From: Bacteroides luti
GTDB lineage: Bacteria; Bacteroidota; Bacteroidia; Bacteroidales; Bacteroidaceae
Reading direction: 5' to 3'
NCBI RefSeq assembly: GCF_900128905.1
Contig: NZ_FQTV01000006.1
Span: 165,061-229,060 of the forward strand
Length of the DNA: 64,000 bases
Position numbers and translations under genes: made by a program. Below the pieces are notes generated by a model. It worked only from the letters and a program-made list of their open reading frames with translations. It had not been told where the DNA came from and did no database searches. This document shows positions 24,878 to 33,390 of the stretch, in pieces (within the stretch, counting starts at the first letter, position 1; every line of letters begins with the position of its first letter).

Positions 24878-26824
24878 ATGGGACATAAAACAAAAATAGT
24901 GATTCTGTCTTCACTAGCCTTGATTGTTGTGGCACTGATAGCTACATACATCGGTAGAGACGCTCTTTTGAATTACTATGCAAAAGGGAAATTTGACAAA
25001 TTAGAAAAGAAATACGGACTAAACATCAGTTATGCCCGCCTTCACATGCCCGGAATCAATGAAATAGAGATCGAGAAATTCTCTGTGGTTCCTAATGAAA
25101 GAGATACACTCTTAACTCTCCATTCGGCAAAAATAGACCTTAGTCTTTGGAAAATGCTTACTTTAAATGCTGAGGTAAAAAAAGTTATAACAGACAGACT
25201 TCACATTAGCTTTATAAAGAAAGACTCTATCTCCAATTATGATTTCCTTTTTAAGAAAGATAAAAAGAATGAAAAGAAGGAAGATAAAAGGGACTATGCC
25301 CGTAAAGTTTCTGATATTTTAGATATGTCTTTTGGTATGTTGCCCGAAAATGGTGATATGAGGGATTTGGTTATGAGTTATCGGCGTGACAGCGACTATA
25401 CAGAAGTACAGATTCCAACGCTTCATATCTCCGACAATCGTTTTGTAACTGAGATTATAGTAAAAGCGGATAATGCTGAACACCATTGGATGAGTAGGGG
25501 ACGCCTCAATAATAATGAGAAAACCGTTGAGGCCGAGCTTTATTCAAAGAAAAGAGGAAAAGTGTTACTACCTTATCTTAATAAATATTACGGTGCCGAA
25601 GTGGCGTTTGATACATTGGCTTACCGGTTAACGGAAACAGAACTAAGAGGAGGCGAGATTGCTTTATCTGGTAAAGCCGAAGTCTGCGGATTGCAGCTTT
25701 ATCATGCAGCTCTTTCTCCTGAGGTCGTAAATCTGGATAAAGGAAGTTTCAATTATAAAATCAATGTAGGAAAAGATTTTTTTGAGTTAGATAGTGCTAC
25801 GGTCATCCAGTTTAATAAACTGCAATTCCATCCCTATATAAAGGCTCAGAAGAAAGAAAAATGGCATATAACTATGTCTGTTGATAAACCTCCGTTTGAT
25901 GCCGACGATCTATTCTCTTCTTTACCTAAAGGATTGTTCAGTAGTGTGGAAGGAATAAGAACAAGCGGAAAGCTCTCTTATCACTTCTTGCTGGATATTG
26001 ATTTTAATAATCTGAATGCGCTGAAACTGGAATCAGATCTAAAAAGTCACGGCTTCAGTATACTTGGTTACGGAAAAGAAAACCTGGCCAAAATGAACGG
26101 CTCTTTTCTCTATACCGCTTACGAAAACGGAGTACCAGTCCGTACTTTCATAGTCGGTCCCGAGAATCCGGGCTTCTGTCCGCTCGATAGTATTTCACCA
26201 CTTCTTCAGACAGCCGTTATGCAATCTGAAGACGGATCTTTCTTTGCTCATCGGGGATTCCGGCTGGATGCAATGAGAAATGCACTTATATACGATCTTA
26301 AACGTAAGAAGTTTGCCCGCGGTGGAAGTACTATTTCCATGCAATTGGTTAAGAATGTTTTTCTGAACAGGAATAAAAATCTTCTTAGAAAGCTGGAAGA
26401 GGCAATGATTGTGTGGCTTATTGAAAATAAAGGTATTACATCAAAACATAGAATGTATGAAGTTTACCTCAATATAGCAGAGTGGGGACCACTTGTTTAT
26501 GGAGCGCGTGAGGCATCTCACTTCTATTTTGATAAGGAACCGTCACAACTTACCCCTGAGGAAGCTATTTTTATGGCATCCATTATACCGAAGCCCAAGC
26601 ATTTCCGCAGTTCTTTTGATGAGAATATGCAGCTTAAACCTTGGCTGGGAAGTTACTTCCGACTAATTGCCAACCGTTTGAGCCGAAAAGGACTGATTAC
26701 AGAGGAAGAGGCTGCCAATATACTTCCCGTGGTTAAGCTTACCGGTGCATCAGTTAATAACTTTCCTGCACCCGTAGATTCAGTTGCAGTGGTTCTACCT
26801 CCCGAAGAAGTGAATAACGAATAA
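24878..26824 (+). CDS. Peptidoglycan glycosyltransferase (GT51) with long N-terminal AsmA-like region
   Basis: A 648-residue protein anchored by one N-terminal helix (~8-27). Residues ~28-430 form a long region of beta-strand-like stretches without a named motif, reminiscent of AsmA-type periplasmic proteins. Residues ~440-620 are a GT51 glycosyltransferase: AVMQSEDGSFFAHRGF carries the catalytic Glu (~451), GGSTISMQLVKN (~481-492) is the second conserved motif, and YLNIAEWGPLVYGA (~528-541) has the second Glu. No transpeptidase domain is present, so it would polymerise glycan strands only, like MtgA. MtgA itself is about 240 residues, so the extra 400 residues are unusual. It has its own promoter. 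Confidence 0.88.
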   Translation: MGHKTKIVILSSLALIVVALIATYIGRDALLNYYAKGKFDKLEKKYGLNISYARLHMPGINEIEIEKFSVVPNERDTLLTLHSAKIDLSLWKMLTLNAEVKKVITDRLHISFIKKDSISNYDFLFKKDKKNEKKEDKRDYARKVSDILDMSFGMLPENGDMRDLVMSYRRDSDYTEVQIPTLHISDNRFVTEIIVKADNAEHHWMSRGRLNNNEKTVEAELYSKKRGKVLLPYLNKYYGAEVAFDTLAYRLTETELRGGEIALSGKAEVCGLQLYHAALSPEVVNLDKGSFNYKINVGKDFFELDSATVIQFNKLQFHPYIKAQKKEKWHITMSVDKPPFDADDLFSSLPKGLFSSVEGIRTSGKLSYHFLLDIDFNNLNALKLESDLKSHGFSILGYGKENLAKMNGSFLYTAYENGVPVRTFIVGPENPGFCPLDSISPLLQTAVMQSEDGSFFAHRGFRLDAMRNALIYDLKRKKFARGGSTISMQLVKNVFLNRNKNLLRKLEEAMIVWLIENKGITSKHRMYEVYLNIAEWGPLVYGAREASHFYFDKEPSQLTPEEAIFMASIIPKPKHFRSSFDENMQLKPWLGSYFRLIANRLSRKGLITEEEAANILPVVKLTGASVNNFPAPVDSVAVVLPPEEVNNE

Positions 26825-26886
26825 AAGCAACCCAAATAGAACCATAAGATTCTGTTCTGTCCTGCTCAAGGAAACTAATAACGAAT

Positions 26887-26920
26887 AAAAGGCAACCACT
26901 TCTCAGTGACTGCCTTTTAT
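26887..26920. terminator. Bidirectional terminator
   Basis: AAAAGGCA (26887-26894) pairs with TGCCTTTT (26911-26918), and CACT/AGTG pair inside around loop TCTC. Poly-A on the left and poly-T on the right allow use by the converging genes. Confidence 0.8.
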
Positions 26921-26956
26921 GAAGAAAATGTTTAGTTAAACTATTTATTGAAACTA

Positions 26957-28372
26957 TTATCTTGTTCTGCCGGTGCTTCTGGAGGAACCAGATGAACGGC
27001 TTTCGTTGTTACTACCAGAGCTTCTTTCCGGAGAAGAACTTCTTACACTGACGCTGCTGCTACTATTACTGCTACTGCTAGAGCCTCTGGAAACACTGCT
27101 GCTTCTTTCGGAAGGAGTGATAGTTGGTCGGCTGTAAGATGAACTTCTTTCTGAATTATCAGAAGAACGTGTCACAGAACTTCTTGAAACGCTGCTGCTT
27201 CTGTCAGATGGAGTGATGGTTGGCCGACTGTAAGATGAACTTCTGTCTGAGTTATCAGAAGAGCGAGTTACAGAACCTCTGGAAATGCTACTGCTTCTAT
27301 CTGAAGGAGTGATTGTTGGTTGACTGTAAGATGAACTTCTATCTGAGTTGCTTGAAGAAGAACGATTGTATGATGAACTTCTGTCACTGTTACCTGAAGA
27401 ACGAACCTCGTTGCTACTGTTATTATTGCCAGATTCTCTGTAACTGTTGTTGCTTCTATCAGAAGAACCGTATGAACTTCGGCTGGATTCTGATGAACTG
27501 CTACCAGAGTTATAGCCTTCGTTTCTAGGAGGTCTTACAGTGTTTCTGTCTCTGTTAGTATTATTATCTCTGCTTCTATTTACATCGCTACCGGAGTTAT
27601 CTTTATTTCTGTCAGAAGAAGGGATTTCAATCACTCTATTGTTATTTCTGCCAGAAGGTCTTATATCGCCTGATGGAGTTCTGCTTCTGGATGAACCAGA
27701 GCTACGATCGGTATTGTAAAGATCGTCATTAAATGTTCTTGATGAAGATTTTCTACTTCTGTCTTCTGATGATCTGTTTCTGGAATCATCTCTGCCAAAA
27801 TCGGAACGGCGGTCGTTAATGAATACATTTCTTTCTTTAACCCGGAAATCGCCTCTATAAACATTGTGGTGATATCTGTCTGAGTAAAAGCTGTGATTAT
27901 TAAAGTGCTTGCGGAAGTGGCCACCACTATAGTCCCAGTAGTGATAAGGCTTTCCAAAGTAGAACAAGTACGGATTTGTATATGTCAGATATATACTGAG
28001 TCTCCATGAATTTCCTTCAGAGATAATTGGACTGTAGAAATATTCTGTATTAAGGAATTGTTCGTATTGCCAGTCTTCAAGAACCCAGCGAAGATCATCA
28101 TTACGGATATCAAGATATTCATAATATCTGTCCAAAGCCCAGTCGTATCCAAAGACAACATCATCCATGATATAACGGACGTTATAGATGAAATCATAAT
28201 TGATTTCATAAGTATCATTGTATTGATCCGTTGAAAGATCCAATTCATAAGCCATTTTATCTGTCAGGAAGCGAGTTTCTTGTCGAACCTTATTCAAACT
28301 CATAGCAGCCATGCTCATGGTACTCATGGAAACCATACCGATGGCAATTAAGGTAAATATAATCTTTTTCAT
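26957..28372 (-). CDS. Exported Ser/Arg-rich low-complexity repeat protein
   Basis: A 471-residue protein of unknown function. A signal peptide (~1-24, ending SMSMAA) precedes a structured, aromatic-rich domain of ~150 residues with many Tyr, Asp and Trp (DWALDRYYEYLDIRNDDLRW, YEQFLNTEYFYSPIIS). From about residue 185 to the end it is dominated by Ser, Arg, Asn and Asp. This part includes three near-identical 32-residue units (96 bp each, about 27080-27340), with recurring SDRSSSYSRPTITPSDRSSS. The tail should be disordered and highly basic after export. Similar tails are seen on surface or nucleic-acid-binding proteins, but I infer no specific role. It has its own promoter, which overlaps the terminator of the cvfB gene. 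Confidence 0.75.
   Translation of the reverse strand: MKKIIFTLIAIGMVSMSTMSMAAMSLNKVRQETRFLTDKMAYELDLSTDQYNDTYEINYDFIYNVRYIMDDVVFGYDWALDRYYEYLDIRNDDLRWVLEDWQYEQFLNTEYFYSPIISEGNSWRLSIYLTYTNPYLFYFGKPYHYWDYSGGHFRKHFNNHSFYSDRYHHNVYRGDFRVKERNVFINDRRSDFGRDDSRNRSSEDRSRKSSSRTFNDDLYNTDRSSGSSRSRTPSGDIRPSGRNNNRVIEIPSSDRNKDNSGSDVNRSRDNNTNRDRNTVRPPRNEGYNSGSSSSESSRSSYGSSDRSNNSYRESGNNNSSNEVRSSGNSDRSSSYNRSSSSNSDRSSSYSQPTITPSDRSSSISRGSVTRSSDNSDRSSSYSRPTITPSDRSSSVSRSSVTRSSDNSERSSSYSRPTITPSERSSSVSRGSSSSSNSSSSVSVRSSSPERSSGSNNESRSSGSSRSTGRTR
27080..27340 (-). repeat. Three in-frame 96-bp tandem repeats inside the Ser/Arg-rich gene
   Basis: The translated units share SDRSSSYSxPTITPSDRSSSxSR, and differ at a few residues (Q/R, I/V, D/E). 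DNA copies are similar enough to allow slippage or recombination, so the copy number may vary between strains. Confidence 0.75.
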
Positions 28373-28404
28373 AACTCAACAGTTTTATGGTTCTTTTAAT
28401 GCAA

Positions 28405-28434
28405 CAAAAATAGGGCGAGGAAACTCCTCGCCCT
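28405..28434 (-). terminator. Terminator of the phosphate operon whose T-tail overlaps the next promoter
   Basis: On the minus strand AGGGCGAGGA, loop GTT, TCCTCGCCCT form a perfect 10-bp stem, followed directly by ATTTTTG. The last stem base with that tail reads TATTTTTG (28405-28412), an exact -7 element for the Ser/Arg-rich gene starting at 28372. Confidence 0.75.
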
Positions 28435-28478
28435 AATGATATTCCCGATATGTATTTAGGGATTTCCCTATTTGTTTT

Positions 28479-29318
28479 TTAGTCTTTAGCTAAGCGGATT
28501 CCGTTGGCTTCGATGACAATTAATCTTTTCTTGTAAAGATCTCCCACAGCCTTCTTGAATGTCTTTTTGCTTACCTGGAAAGTATCATATATATCTTCAG
28601 CCGGACTTTTGTCATTCAACTGAATACTTCCACCGTTTTCTTTGATATAAGATAATAATTTATCAGAGAAATCATCAATCTTTTCAAATCCTGGTTTCTG
28701 AAGCATGAGATCTATTTTTCCATCTTCTCTTACTTGCTTTACAAAAGCTTTAAGTTGCATTCCGGTTTGTAAATGCTGGAAAATTTCACTGTCATACAGT
28801 AAGCCACTGAACTTATTTTCTACAATGGCCTTAAAGCCAAGATCCGTTTTTTGCCAGATAAGAATGGAAACTTCATCATTAGGCTGATAAGCAGGAAGTT
28901 CTTTCGACAGATATTTATCTACTTTTGCCGAAGCAACAATCCGATAGCTATCCTCGTCAATATGTGCATGAATTACATATTTTTTGCCTACTAGCATTTT
29001 CATTTTCTGCTCCCGGAAAGGAACAAAAAGATCCTTCATTAATCCCCAGTTAAGGAAAGCTCCGAATTGGTTTACCCAGGAAACTTCCAGGCAAGCAAAT
29101 TCTCCTACCTGAACCAAAGGAGTTAAAGTGGTAGCTATTAGTCGCTCTTCATTATCCAAATAAAGAAAAACATTGAGGAAATCGCCAATATTGCACTCTT
29201 CCGGTACGTAACGAGTAGGAAGTAAAATCTCTCCTTCTTCTCCACCATCAAGGTAAACACCGAAATCGACTGTTTTTACGACCTCAAGTACGTTAAATTT
29301 CCCAAGTTCTATGCTCAT
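28479..29318 (-). CDS. cvfB: CvfB-type S1 RNA-binding protein
   Basis: A 279-residue soluble protein of the CvfB (conserved virulence factor B) family, consisting of several S1-like OB folds and a C-terminal winged helix. Recognisable features are the N-terminal LGKFNVLEVVKTVDFGVYLDG (~5-25), the repeated L-x-x-G segments (VDFGVYLDGGEEGEILLPTRY, QVGEFACLEVSWVNQFGAFLNW) and the C-terminal DIYDTFQVSKKTFKKAVGDLYKKR (~236-259). It lies 14 nt after the phosphate transporter gene and shares its operon; the functional link is not obvious. RNA binding is known for the Staphylococcus homolog. Confidence 0.88.
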   Translation of the reverse strand: MSIELGKFNVLEVVKTVDFGVYLDGGEEGEILLPTRYVPEECNIGDFLNVFLYLDNEERLIATTLTPLVQVGEFACLEVSWVNQFGAFLNWGLMKDLFVPFREQKMKMLVGKKYVIHAHIDEDSYRIVASAKVDKYLSKELPAYQPNDEVSILIWQKTDLGFKAIVENKFSGLLYDSEIFQHLQTGMQLKAFVKQVREDGKIDLMLQKPGFEKIDDFSDKLLSYIKENGGSIQLNDKSPAEDIYDTFQVSKKTFKKAVGDLYKKRLIVIEANGIRLAKD

Positions 29319-29332
29319 TTATATGGTATATG

Positions 29333-30337
29333 TTATTTTAAACCGAAAAGACTTACAATTAAGTAAACGATTCCACCTAGAACCGCACTAACAGGAATTG
29401 TCAGGATCCATGCCCACAAAAGGTTTATAGTAACTCCCCAACGCACCGCAGATAATCTTTTAACAGCTCCTACACCCATGATAGAACCTGTGATGGTATG
29501 TGTTGTACTTACTGGAATTTTTAGGATTTCAGTAATAAACAGAGTCATAGCACCTGCAGTTTCAGCACAAACACCTTCTAAAGCAGTAACTTTAGTAATT
29601 TTGCTTCCCATTGTTTTTACAATGCGCCATTCTCCTACCATTGTTCCTAAACCAATTGCGGCGAAACAAGATAATGGAATCCAGTCAGGCATTGTATCTA
29701 CAGATCCTTTTTGGTAGTATGCAATCATAGCTGTAGCGATGATACCCATAACTTTCTGAGAATCGTTCATACCATGTCCCAAACTAAACAAACCGGACGA
29801 AAATAACTGTAGCTTTCTGAATGAGTTTTCAGCCGTACGGGCATTCACATTTTTGAATATCCATAAAACCAATATTGTAATAACTGAAGAGATTACCATA
29901 CCAATAACAGGAGCCAGCACTATAAATGAAGCAATTTTTACGATAGTAGCTGTGTGAATGGCTTGAAATCCAGCTCCACTGATAGCAGCACCTGCAAATC
30001 CTCCGATCAGAGTGTGGGAGGAGGAAGAAGGAATACCTAACCACCATGTAAGCAGATTCCATGAAATTGCAGCAATAAGTCCTGAAAGGATAATAGGTAG
30101 AGTTATATATTCTTCCAATACAGTTTTTGCAACTGTATTGGCAATACCAAATTCTCCGATAAGATATCTGGCAACAAAAAATGCGATAAAGTTAAATACT
30201 GCTGCCCATATAACTGCCTGAACAGGAGTTAAAACTCTGGTGGTAACTATTGTTGCAATAGAATTGGCTGCATCATGAAAACCATTGATAAAGTCAAAAA
30301 TTAGTCCTAATGCAATAACAATAATAAGTAATGTCAT
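29333..30337 (-). CDS. pitA: PiT-family inorganic phosphate transporter
   Basis: A 334-residue multi-helix membrane protein with the two PiT family repeats: GFHDAANSIATIVTTRVLTP (~18-37) in the N-terminal half and GHGMNDSQKVMGII with GVCAETAGAMTLF (residues ~190-260) in the C-terminal half. The GIPSSSSHTLIGGFAGA segment (~100-116) is also typical. It takes up phosphate with cations. It follows the DUF47 gene by 15 nt, the usual DUF47-PiT pairing, in which the DUF47 protein modulates the transporter. Confidence 0.93.
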   Translation of the reverse strand: MTLLIIVIALGLIFDFINGFHDAANSIATIVTTRVLTPVQAVIWAAVFNFIAFFVARYLIGEFGIANTVAKTVLEEYITLPIILSGLIAAISWNLLTWWLGIPSSSSHTLIGGFAGAAISGAGFQAIHTATIVKIASFIVLAPVIGMVISSVITILVLWIFKNVNARTAENSFRKLQLFSSGLFSLGHGMNDSQKVMGIIATAMIAYYQKGSVDTMPDWIPLSCFAAIGLGTMVGEWRIVKTMGSKITKVTALEGVCAETAGAMTLFITEILKIPVSTTHTITGSIMGVGAVKRLSAVRWGVTINLLWAWILTIPVSAVLGGIVYLIVSLFGLK

Positions 30338-30352
30338 ATGAATTGTATTTTA

Positions 30353-31015
30353 TCAGGCGTATTTTACAAGAATTGTAGTAATTACCTTTCCTGTACTATT
30401 GATCTTATTTACAGCTTTTTCAAGTTCCTGAATTATCTCTTTTAGTTTTATAAGTTCTACAGCACTATAAGTGTTGTTTGTTGCTCCCTTGAAAAGGCTC
30501 ATAATAGCTTCTTCATATACAACGTCTGCTTCTTCTTCTAATCTCTTAATTTCTTTGCAGTGAGCGCGAAGACGAAGATCTGTCTTTTTAATGTTTGATA
30601 ATTCATTAGCAGCATTCAGAATTTCGTCACTACCTTTTTTGATAATTTCAACCAAAGTAATAGTGTGTTGAGGGAAACTTGTTGGTTGATAAAGTAGCAC
30701 TTTCTGAGCACAACGGTTAATTGTGTCAATAACATCATCCATAACATCTGCAAGGGCATGAACATCTTCCCTGTCAAACGGAGTAATAAATGTGTTGTTT
30801 AATTCGTGGATAATGCTCCCGGTAACTTTGTCACCTTTAACTTCTTCAGCTTTAATTAGTTTGCACAATTCATTTCTGTGCTCTGCATTTTCGCAAGAAA
30901 AAAGTTCCTGAAGATAGGTTGAAGACTGGGAGAGGACACTAGCTGTTTCTTCCAACATGGGGAAAAACTTAACATCTTTTGGAGCAAACATGCTCAATAA
31001 AGTATTAATTTTCAT
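30353..31015 (-). CDS. DUF47 (PhoU-like) regulator of phosphate transport
   Basis: A 220-residue all-helical protein of the DUF47/PhoU-like family with FDREDVHALADVMDDVIDTINR (~98-119) and CKEIKRLEEEADVVYEEAIMSLF (~153-175), the two helix signatures that bind metal in PhoU-like proteins. First gene of an operon with the PiT transporter and CvfB. Confidence 0.9.
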   Translation of the reverse strand: MKINTLLSMFAPKDVKFFPMLEETASVLSQSSTYLQELFSCENAEHRNELCKLIKAEEVKGDKVTGSIIHELNNTFITPFDREDVHALADVMDDVIDTINRCAQKVLLYQPTSFPQHTITLVEIIKKGSDEILNAANELSNIKKTDLRLRAHCKEIKRLEEEADVVYEEAIMSLFKGATNNTYSAVELIKLKEIIQELEKAVNKINSTGKVITTILVKYA

Positions 31016-31039
31016 TGGTAGTCTATATTATTTCGAGTG

Positions 31040-31070
31040 CAAATATAGAATATTCAAATTATTCATGCAA
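31040..31070 (-). promoter_or_regulatory. Predicted promoter of the phosphate operon
   Basis: Minus-strand -7 TATATTTG (31040-31047) with a TTG about 20 nt upstream, matching the Bacteroidetes -33/-7 spacing. It lies 25 nt before the DUF47 ATG at 31015. Confidence 0.6.
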
Positions 31071-31348
31071 TAGTATTTAACTATTTATATTCAAAATAAA
31101 TGCAGTAGAAAAAACATGTAAAACAAATGTTATTGTATTTATTATCTGGATGTCCTATCAGAATATGTCTCTAAAAAATGTGTATATCATAAATAGTAAA
31201 GATATTGAATTTTATAAATAATGCTTAAATAATACTTATGAAACAGTTCTGCTCTTGTAATATCTCTTTCGAGTGTAGAAATACTTTCTTATCGCATTGA
31301 AAATAGTACCATATAAATTGGCGATTTTACTATTTGTAAGAGATATAA

Positions 31349-31409
31349 AAAAGGTTGCTTTAAAATAGTTCTATAGATTATCAATAGTACTATTTTAAAG
31401 CGACCTTTT
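31349..31409 (-). terminator. Long-stem terminator after the GH109-like gene
   Basis: A 21-bp inverted repeat (31349-31369 with 31389-31409) with one G-U wobble and a 19-nt loop. On the minus strand the stem ends in CCTTTTTTAT, about 27 nt beyond the stop at 31436. Confidence 0.85.
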
Positions 31410-31435
31410 CTAATTTTTCCGTTTTCTGGTCTGTT

Positions 31436-32857
31436 TTATTTTGCAAATGCGTGGCGGAATCCTTTTATTTTATCCCAGTTTCCACGAGTAAAGTCTGGTA
31501 TTGCAACTGGTGCAGATCCATTTTCAATTGAGATTGCTGTTAATGGAGCTAAGCAACACCATTCTGCCAAGTCGTAAACATCCATGTCTAGAGGTAATCC
31601 ATTTTGTAAACAGTAGATTAAGCGGTAATCCATAATAAAGTCCATCCCGCCGTGTCCTCCCACTTTCTTAGCTGTTTCTTCTAATTCCACATGGATAGGA
31701 TGCTTATATTTTTTCATTAATGCATCTTTTACTTCTGTTGGAACAAAAGAGTGTGAGTTTAAATCTTCATGATTTGGTGTAATAGATGAATCAACTTGTG
31801 AACTCTGAAGGGCGTATCCTTCTACTGGATATTTCTGTGCAAAACCTTTTGTGCCCGTACATTGGTACATGCGACTATAAGGACGTGGAGAAGCAACATC
31901 GTGTTGAATGTGAATGGTCTTTCCTTTTTCTGTACGAATCATCGTCATGGTGTGCTGTCCATTCTTAAATCCGTTAGGATCTTCTTTTCTCACATTTTTT
32001 ATATAATTAGGGATACTTACTGGATCACTATCCATTGATACAAGATAATTCATTTTATCACCACGGTGAATATCTAGTAGCTGGCAAGCCGGACCCATAC
32101 CATGGGTTGCATAAACGTCACCACGATGTTCTTTGTTATATTTTAATCGCCAGTCTCCTTCATACGATGGCCAAAATTCTTCCAGATTGTGAATATATGA
32201 CCCTTCTGTATAAAGAATATCTCCGAATACACCCTTCTGTGCCATGTTAAGAGTAGTCAGCTCAAAGAAGTCGTATACGCAATTTTCCAATTGCATGCAG
32301 TGCTTTTGAGTTCTTTCTGCCGTATTAATTACATCCCAGATTTCTTTAAGAGTCATTGCTGCAGGAACCTCGCAAGCCACATGCTTACCATGTTCCATGG
32401 CATAAATCATCATTTCCGCATGATGTTTCCAGTCTGTTGCAATGTAAATAAGATCTATGTCCTTTCTGTCGCACATCTTTTTCCACGCATCTTCGCTACC
32501 GCTGTAGCCTGTAGCTTCTGGTAATCCTGCTTTCTTTAAAATCTGCTGACATTTTTCTACTCTGTCTGCATGAAGATCGCATAATCCTTTAATTTCCACT
32601 CCTTTTAGGTAAGTAAATCGCGAAACAGCTCCGGGTCCACGCATCCCCAGACCAATGAATCCAACACGAACCACGTCCATTTTAGGAGTATCCAAGCCTA
32701 AAACATCCTTTTGTCCGGCTGGACGGACTGGAACAGGCGTAGTTATCATTTTTACTTTCGCTTCAGTCTTCCTGACTTTAGCTCTTTGTGCATTTAATGG
32801 CAATGTAAAATTGCACATCAGAGAAAATAAGAATAGTGAGTAAACTAGCTTTTTCAT
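31436..32857 (-). CDS. GH109-like NAD-dependent glycosidase (Gfo/Idh/MocA family)
   Basis: A 473-residue exported protein: signal peptide (~1-23, ending PLNA), a linker, then a Rossmann domain with VGFIGLGMRGPGAVSRF (~66-82) and the family dinucleotide residues, and a C-terminal domain with GHGGMDFIMDYRLIYCLQ (~407-424). It closely resembles GH109 alpha-N-acetylgalactosaminidases, which use tightly bound NAD in a redox mechanism; EVPAAMTL corresponds to the E-[KV]-P segment of the family. The secretion signal supports a periplasmic or surface glycan role. Exact substrate is inferred; an oxidoreductase role is the alternative. Confidence 0.83.
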   Translation of the reverse strand: MKKLVYSLFLFSLMCNFTLPLNAQRAKVRKTEAKVKMITTPVPVRPAGQKDVLGLDTPKMDVVRVGFIGLGMRGPGAVSRFTYLKGVEIKGLCDLHADRVEKCQQILKKAGLPEATGYSGSEDAWKKMCDRKDIDLIYIATDWKHHAEMMIYAMEHGKHVACEVPAAMTLKEIWDVINTAERTQKHCMQLENCVYDFFELTTLNMAQKGVFGDILYTEGSYIHNLEEFWPSYEGDWRLKYNKEHRGDVYATHGMGPACQLLDIHRGDKMNYLVSMDSDPVSIPNYIKNVRKEDPNGFKNGQHTMTMIRTEKGKTIHIQHDVASPRPYSRMYQCTGTKGFAQKYPVEGYALQSSQVDSSITPNHEDLNSHSFVPTEVKDALMKKYKHPIHVELEETAKKVGGHGGMDFIMDYRLIYCLQNGLPLDMDVYDLAEWCCLAPLTAISIENGSAPVAIPDFTRGNWDKIKGFRHAFAK

Positions 32858-33390
32858 AATAATATATTAGTTGTTTGTAATCATCTAAATTCAGTTCTGA
32901 CTATTAGACCTTGCATTATCTTGAATGCGGTAAATCGATAATCAGACTTCTTCGTGAGTATAAACTTCTTTTTTTATAGATTAAGGTAAAGAAATTCCTA
33001 CTAACTATATTCTTTTGTTACTTATACTTTATAAATTAAAGAGCAAAAGTTTAGGAAACAAAAATAAAAACATAATTTATAATGGCCAAATAAAATAAAT
33101 AATTAATTTAATTAGAAAGAATAAAATAAAAGGAATTAAAATAATTAAATTAATTAATGGATGAAATTGAAATATCTAATATCACATTGCTCTTGCTAAA
33201 TAGACCTGGTGAATGTGAGAGTTAACGATTATACCAATGGCAGAACTGGGATGTATATATGTAAAATGAAGATTAAAGTGGAGATCTACTTAACTAGTCT
33301 AATGCGTAGTGGGGTGAGGGACTGGAAAACAAAAGTAGGAAGAAAACATATTCGCTTTCTTCCTACTCGATATTTGATTCAATTAAAAAA
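32858..33390. other. 533-bp intergenic region without a clear gene
   Basis: AT-rich, especially 33040-33160, which is almost entirely A and T with AATTAAATAA-type runs. The only feature I can support is a terminator at 33334-33367. Open frames here are short and show no coding character. Confidence 0.55.
33334..33367 (-). terminator. Terminator after the outer-membrane barrel gene
   Basis: AGTAGGAAGAAA (33334-33345) and TTTCTTCCTACT (33356-33367) form a perfect 12-bp stem. On the minus strand it is followed by TTTGTTTTCC, about 25 nt past the stop at 33391. Confidence 0.85.

Larger units (their letters stand above)
31016..31435. other. 420-bp intergenic region
   Basis: Lies between the divergently flanked DUF47 gene start and the 3' end of the GH109-like gene. 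It holds the DUF47 promoter (31040-31070) and a long-stem terminator (31349-31409). The 280 bp between them is AT-rich with no feature I can identify. Confidence 0.6.

Noticed and set aside
27080..27340. CRISPR-like or satellite repeat
   Set aside because: The 96-bp units are in frame within a gene with an obvious signal peptide and low-complexity protein tail.
31349..31409. Inverted-repeat mobile element
   Set aside because: The 21-bp stem with T-run and its position just after a stop codon fit a terminator better.
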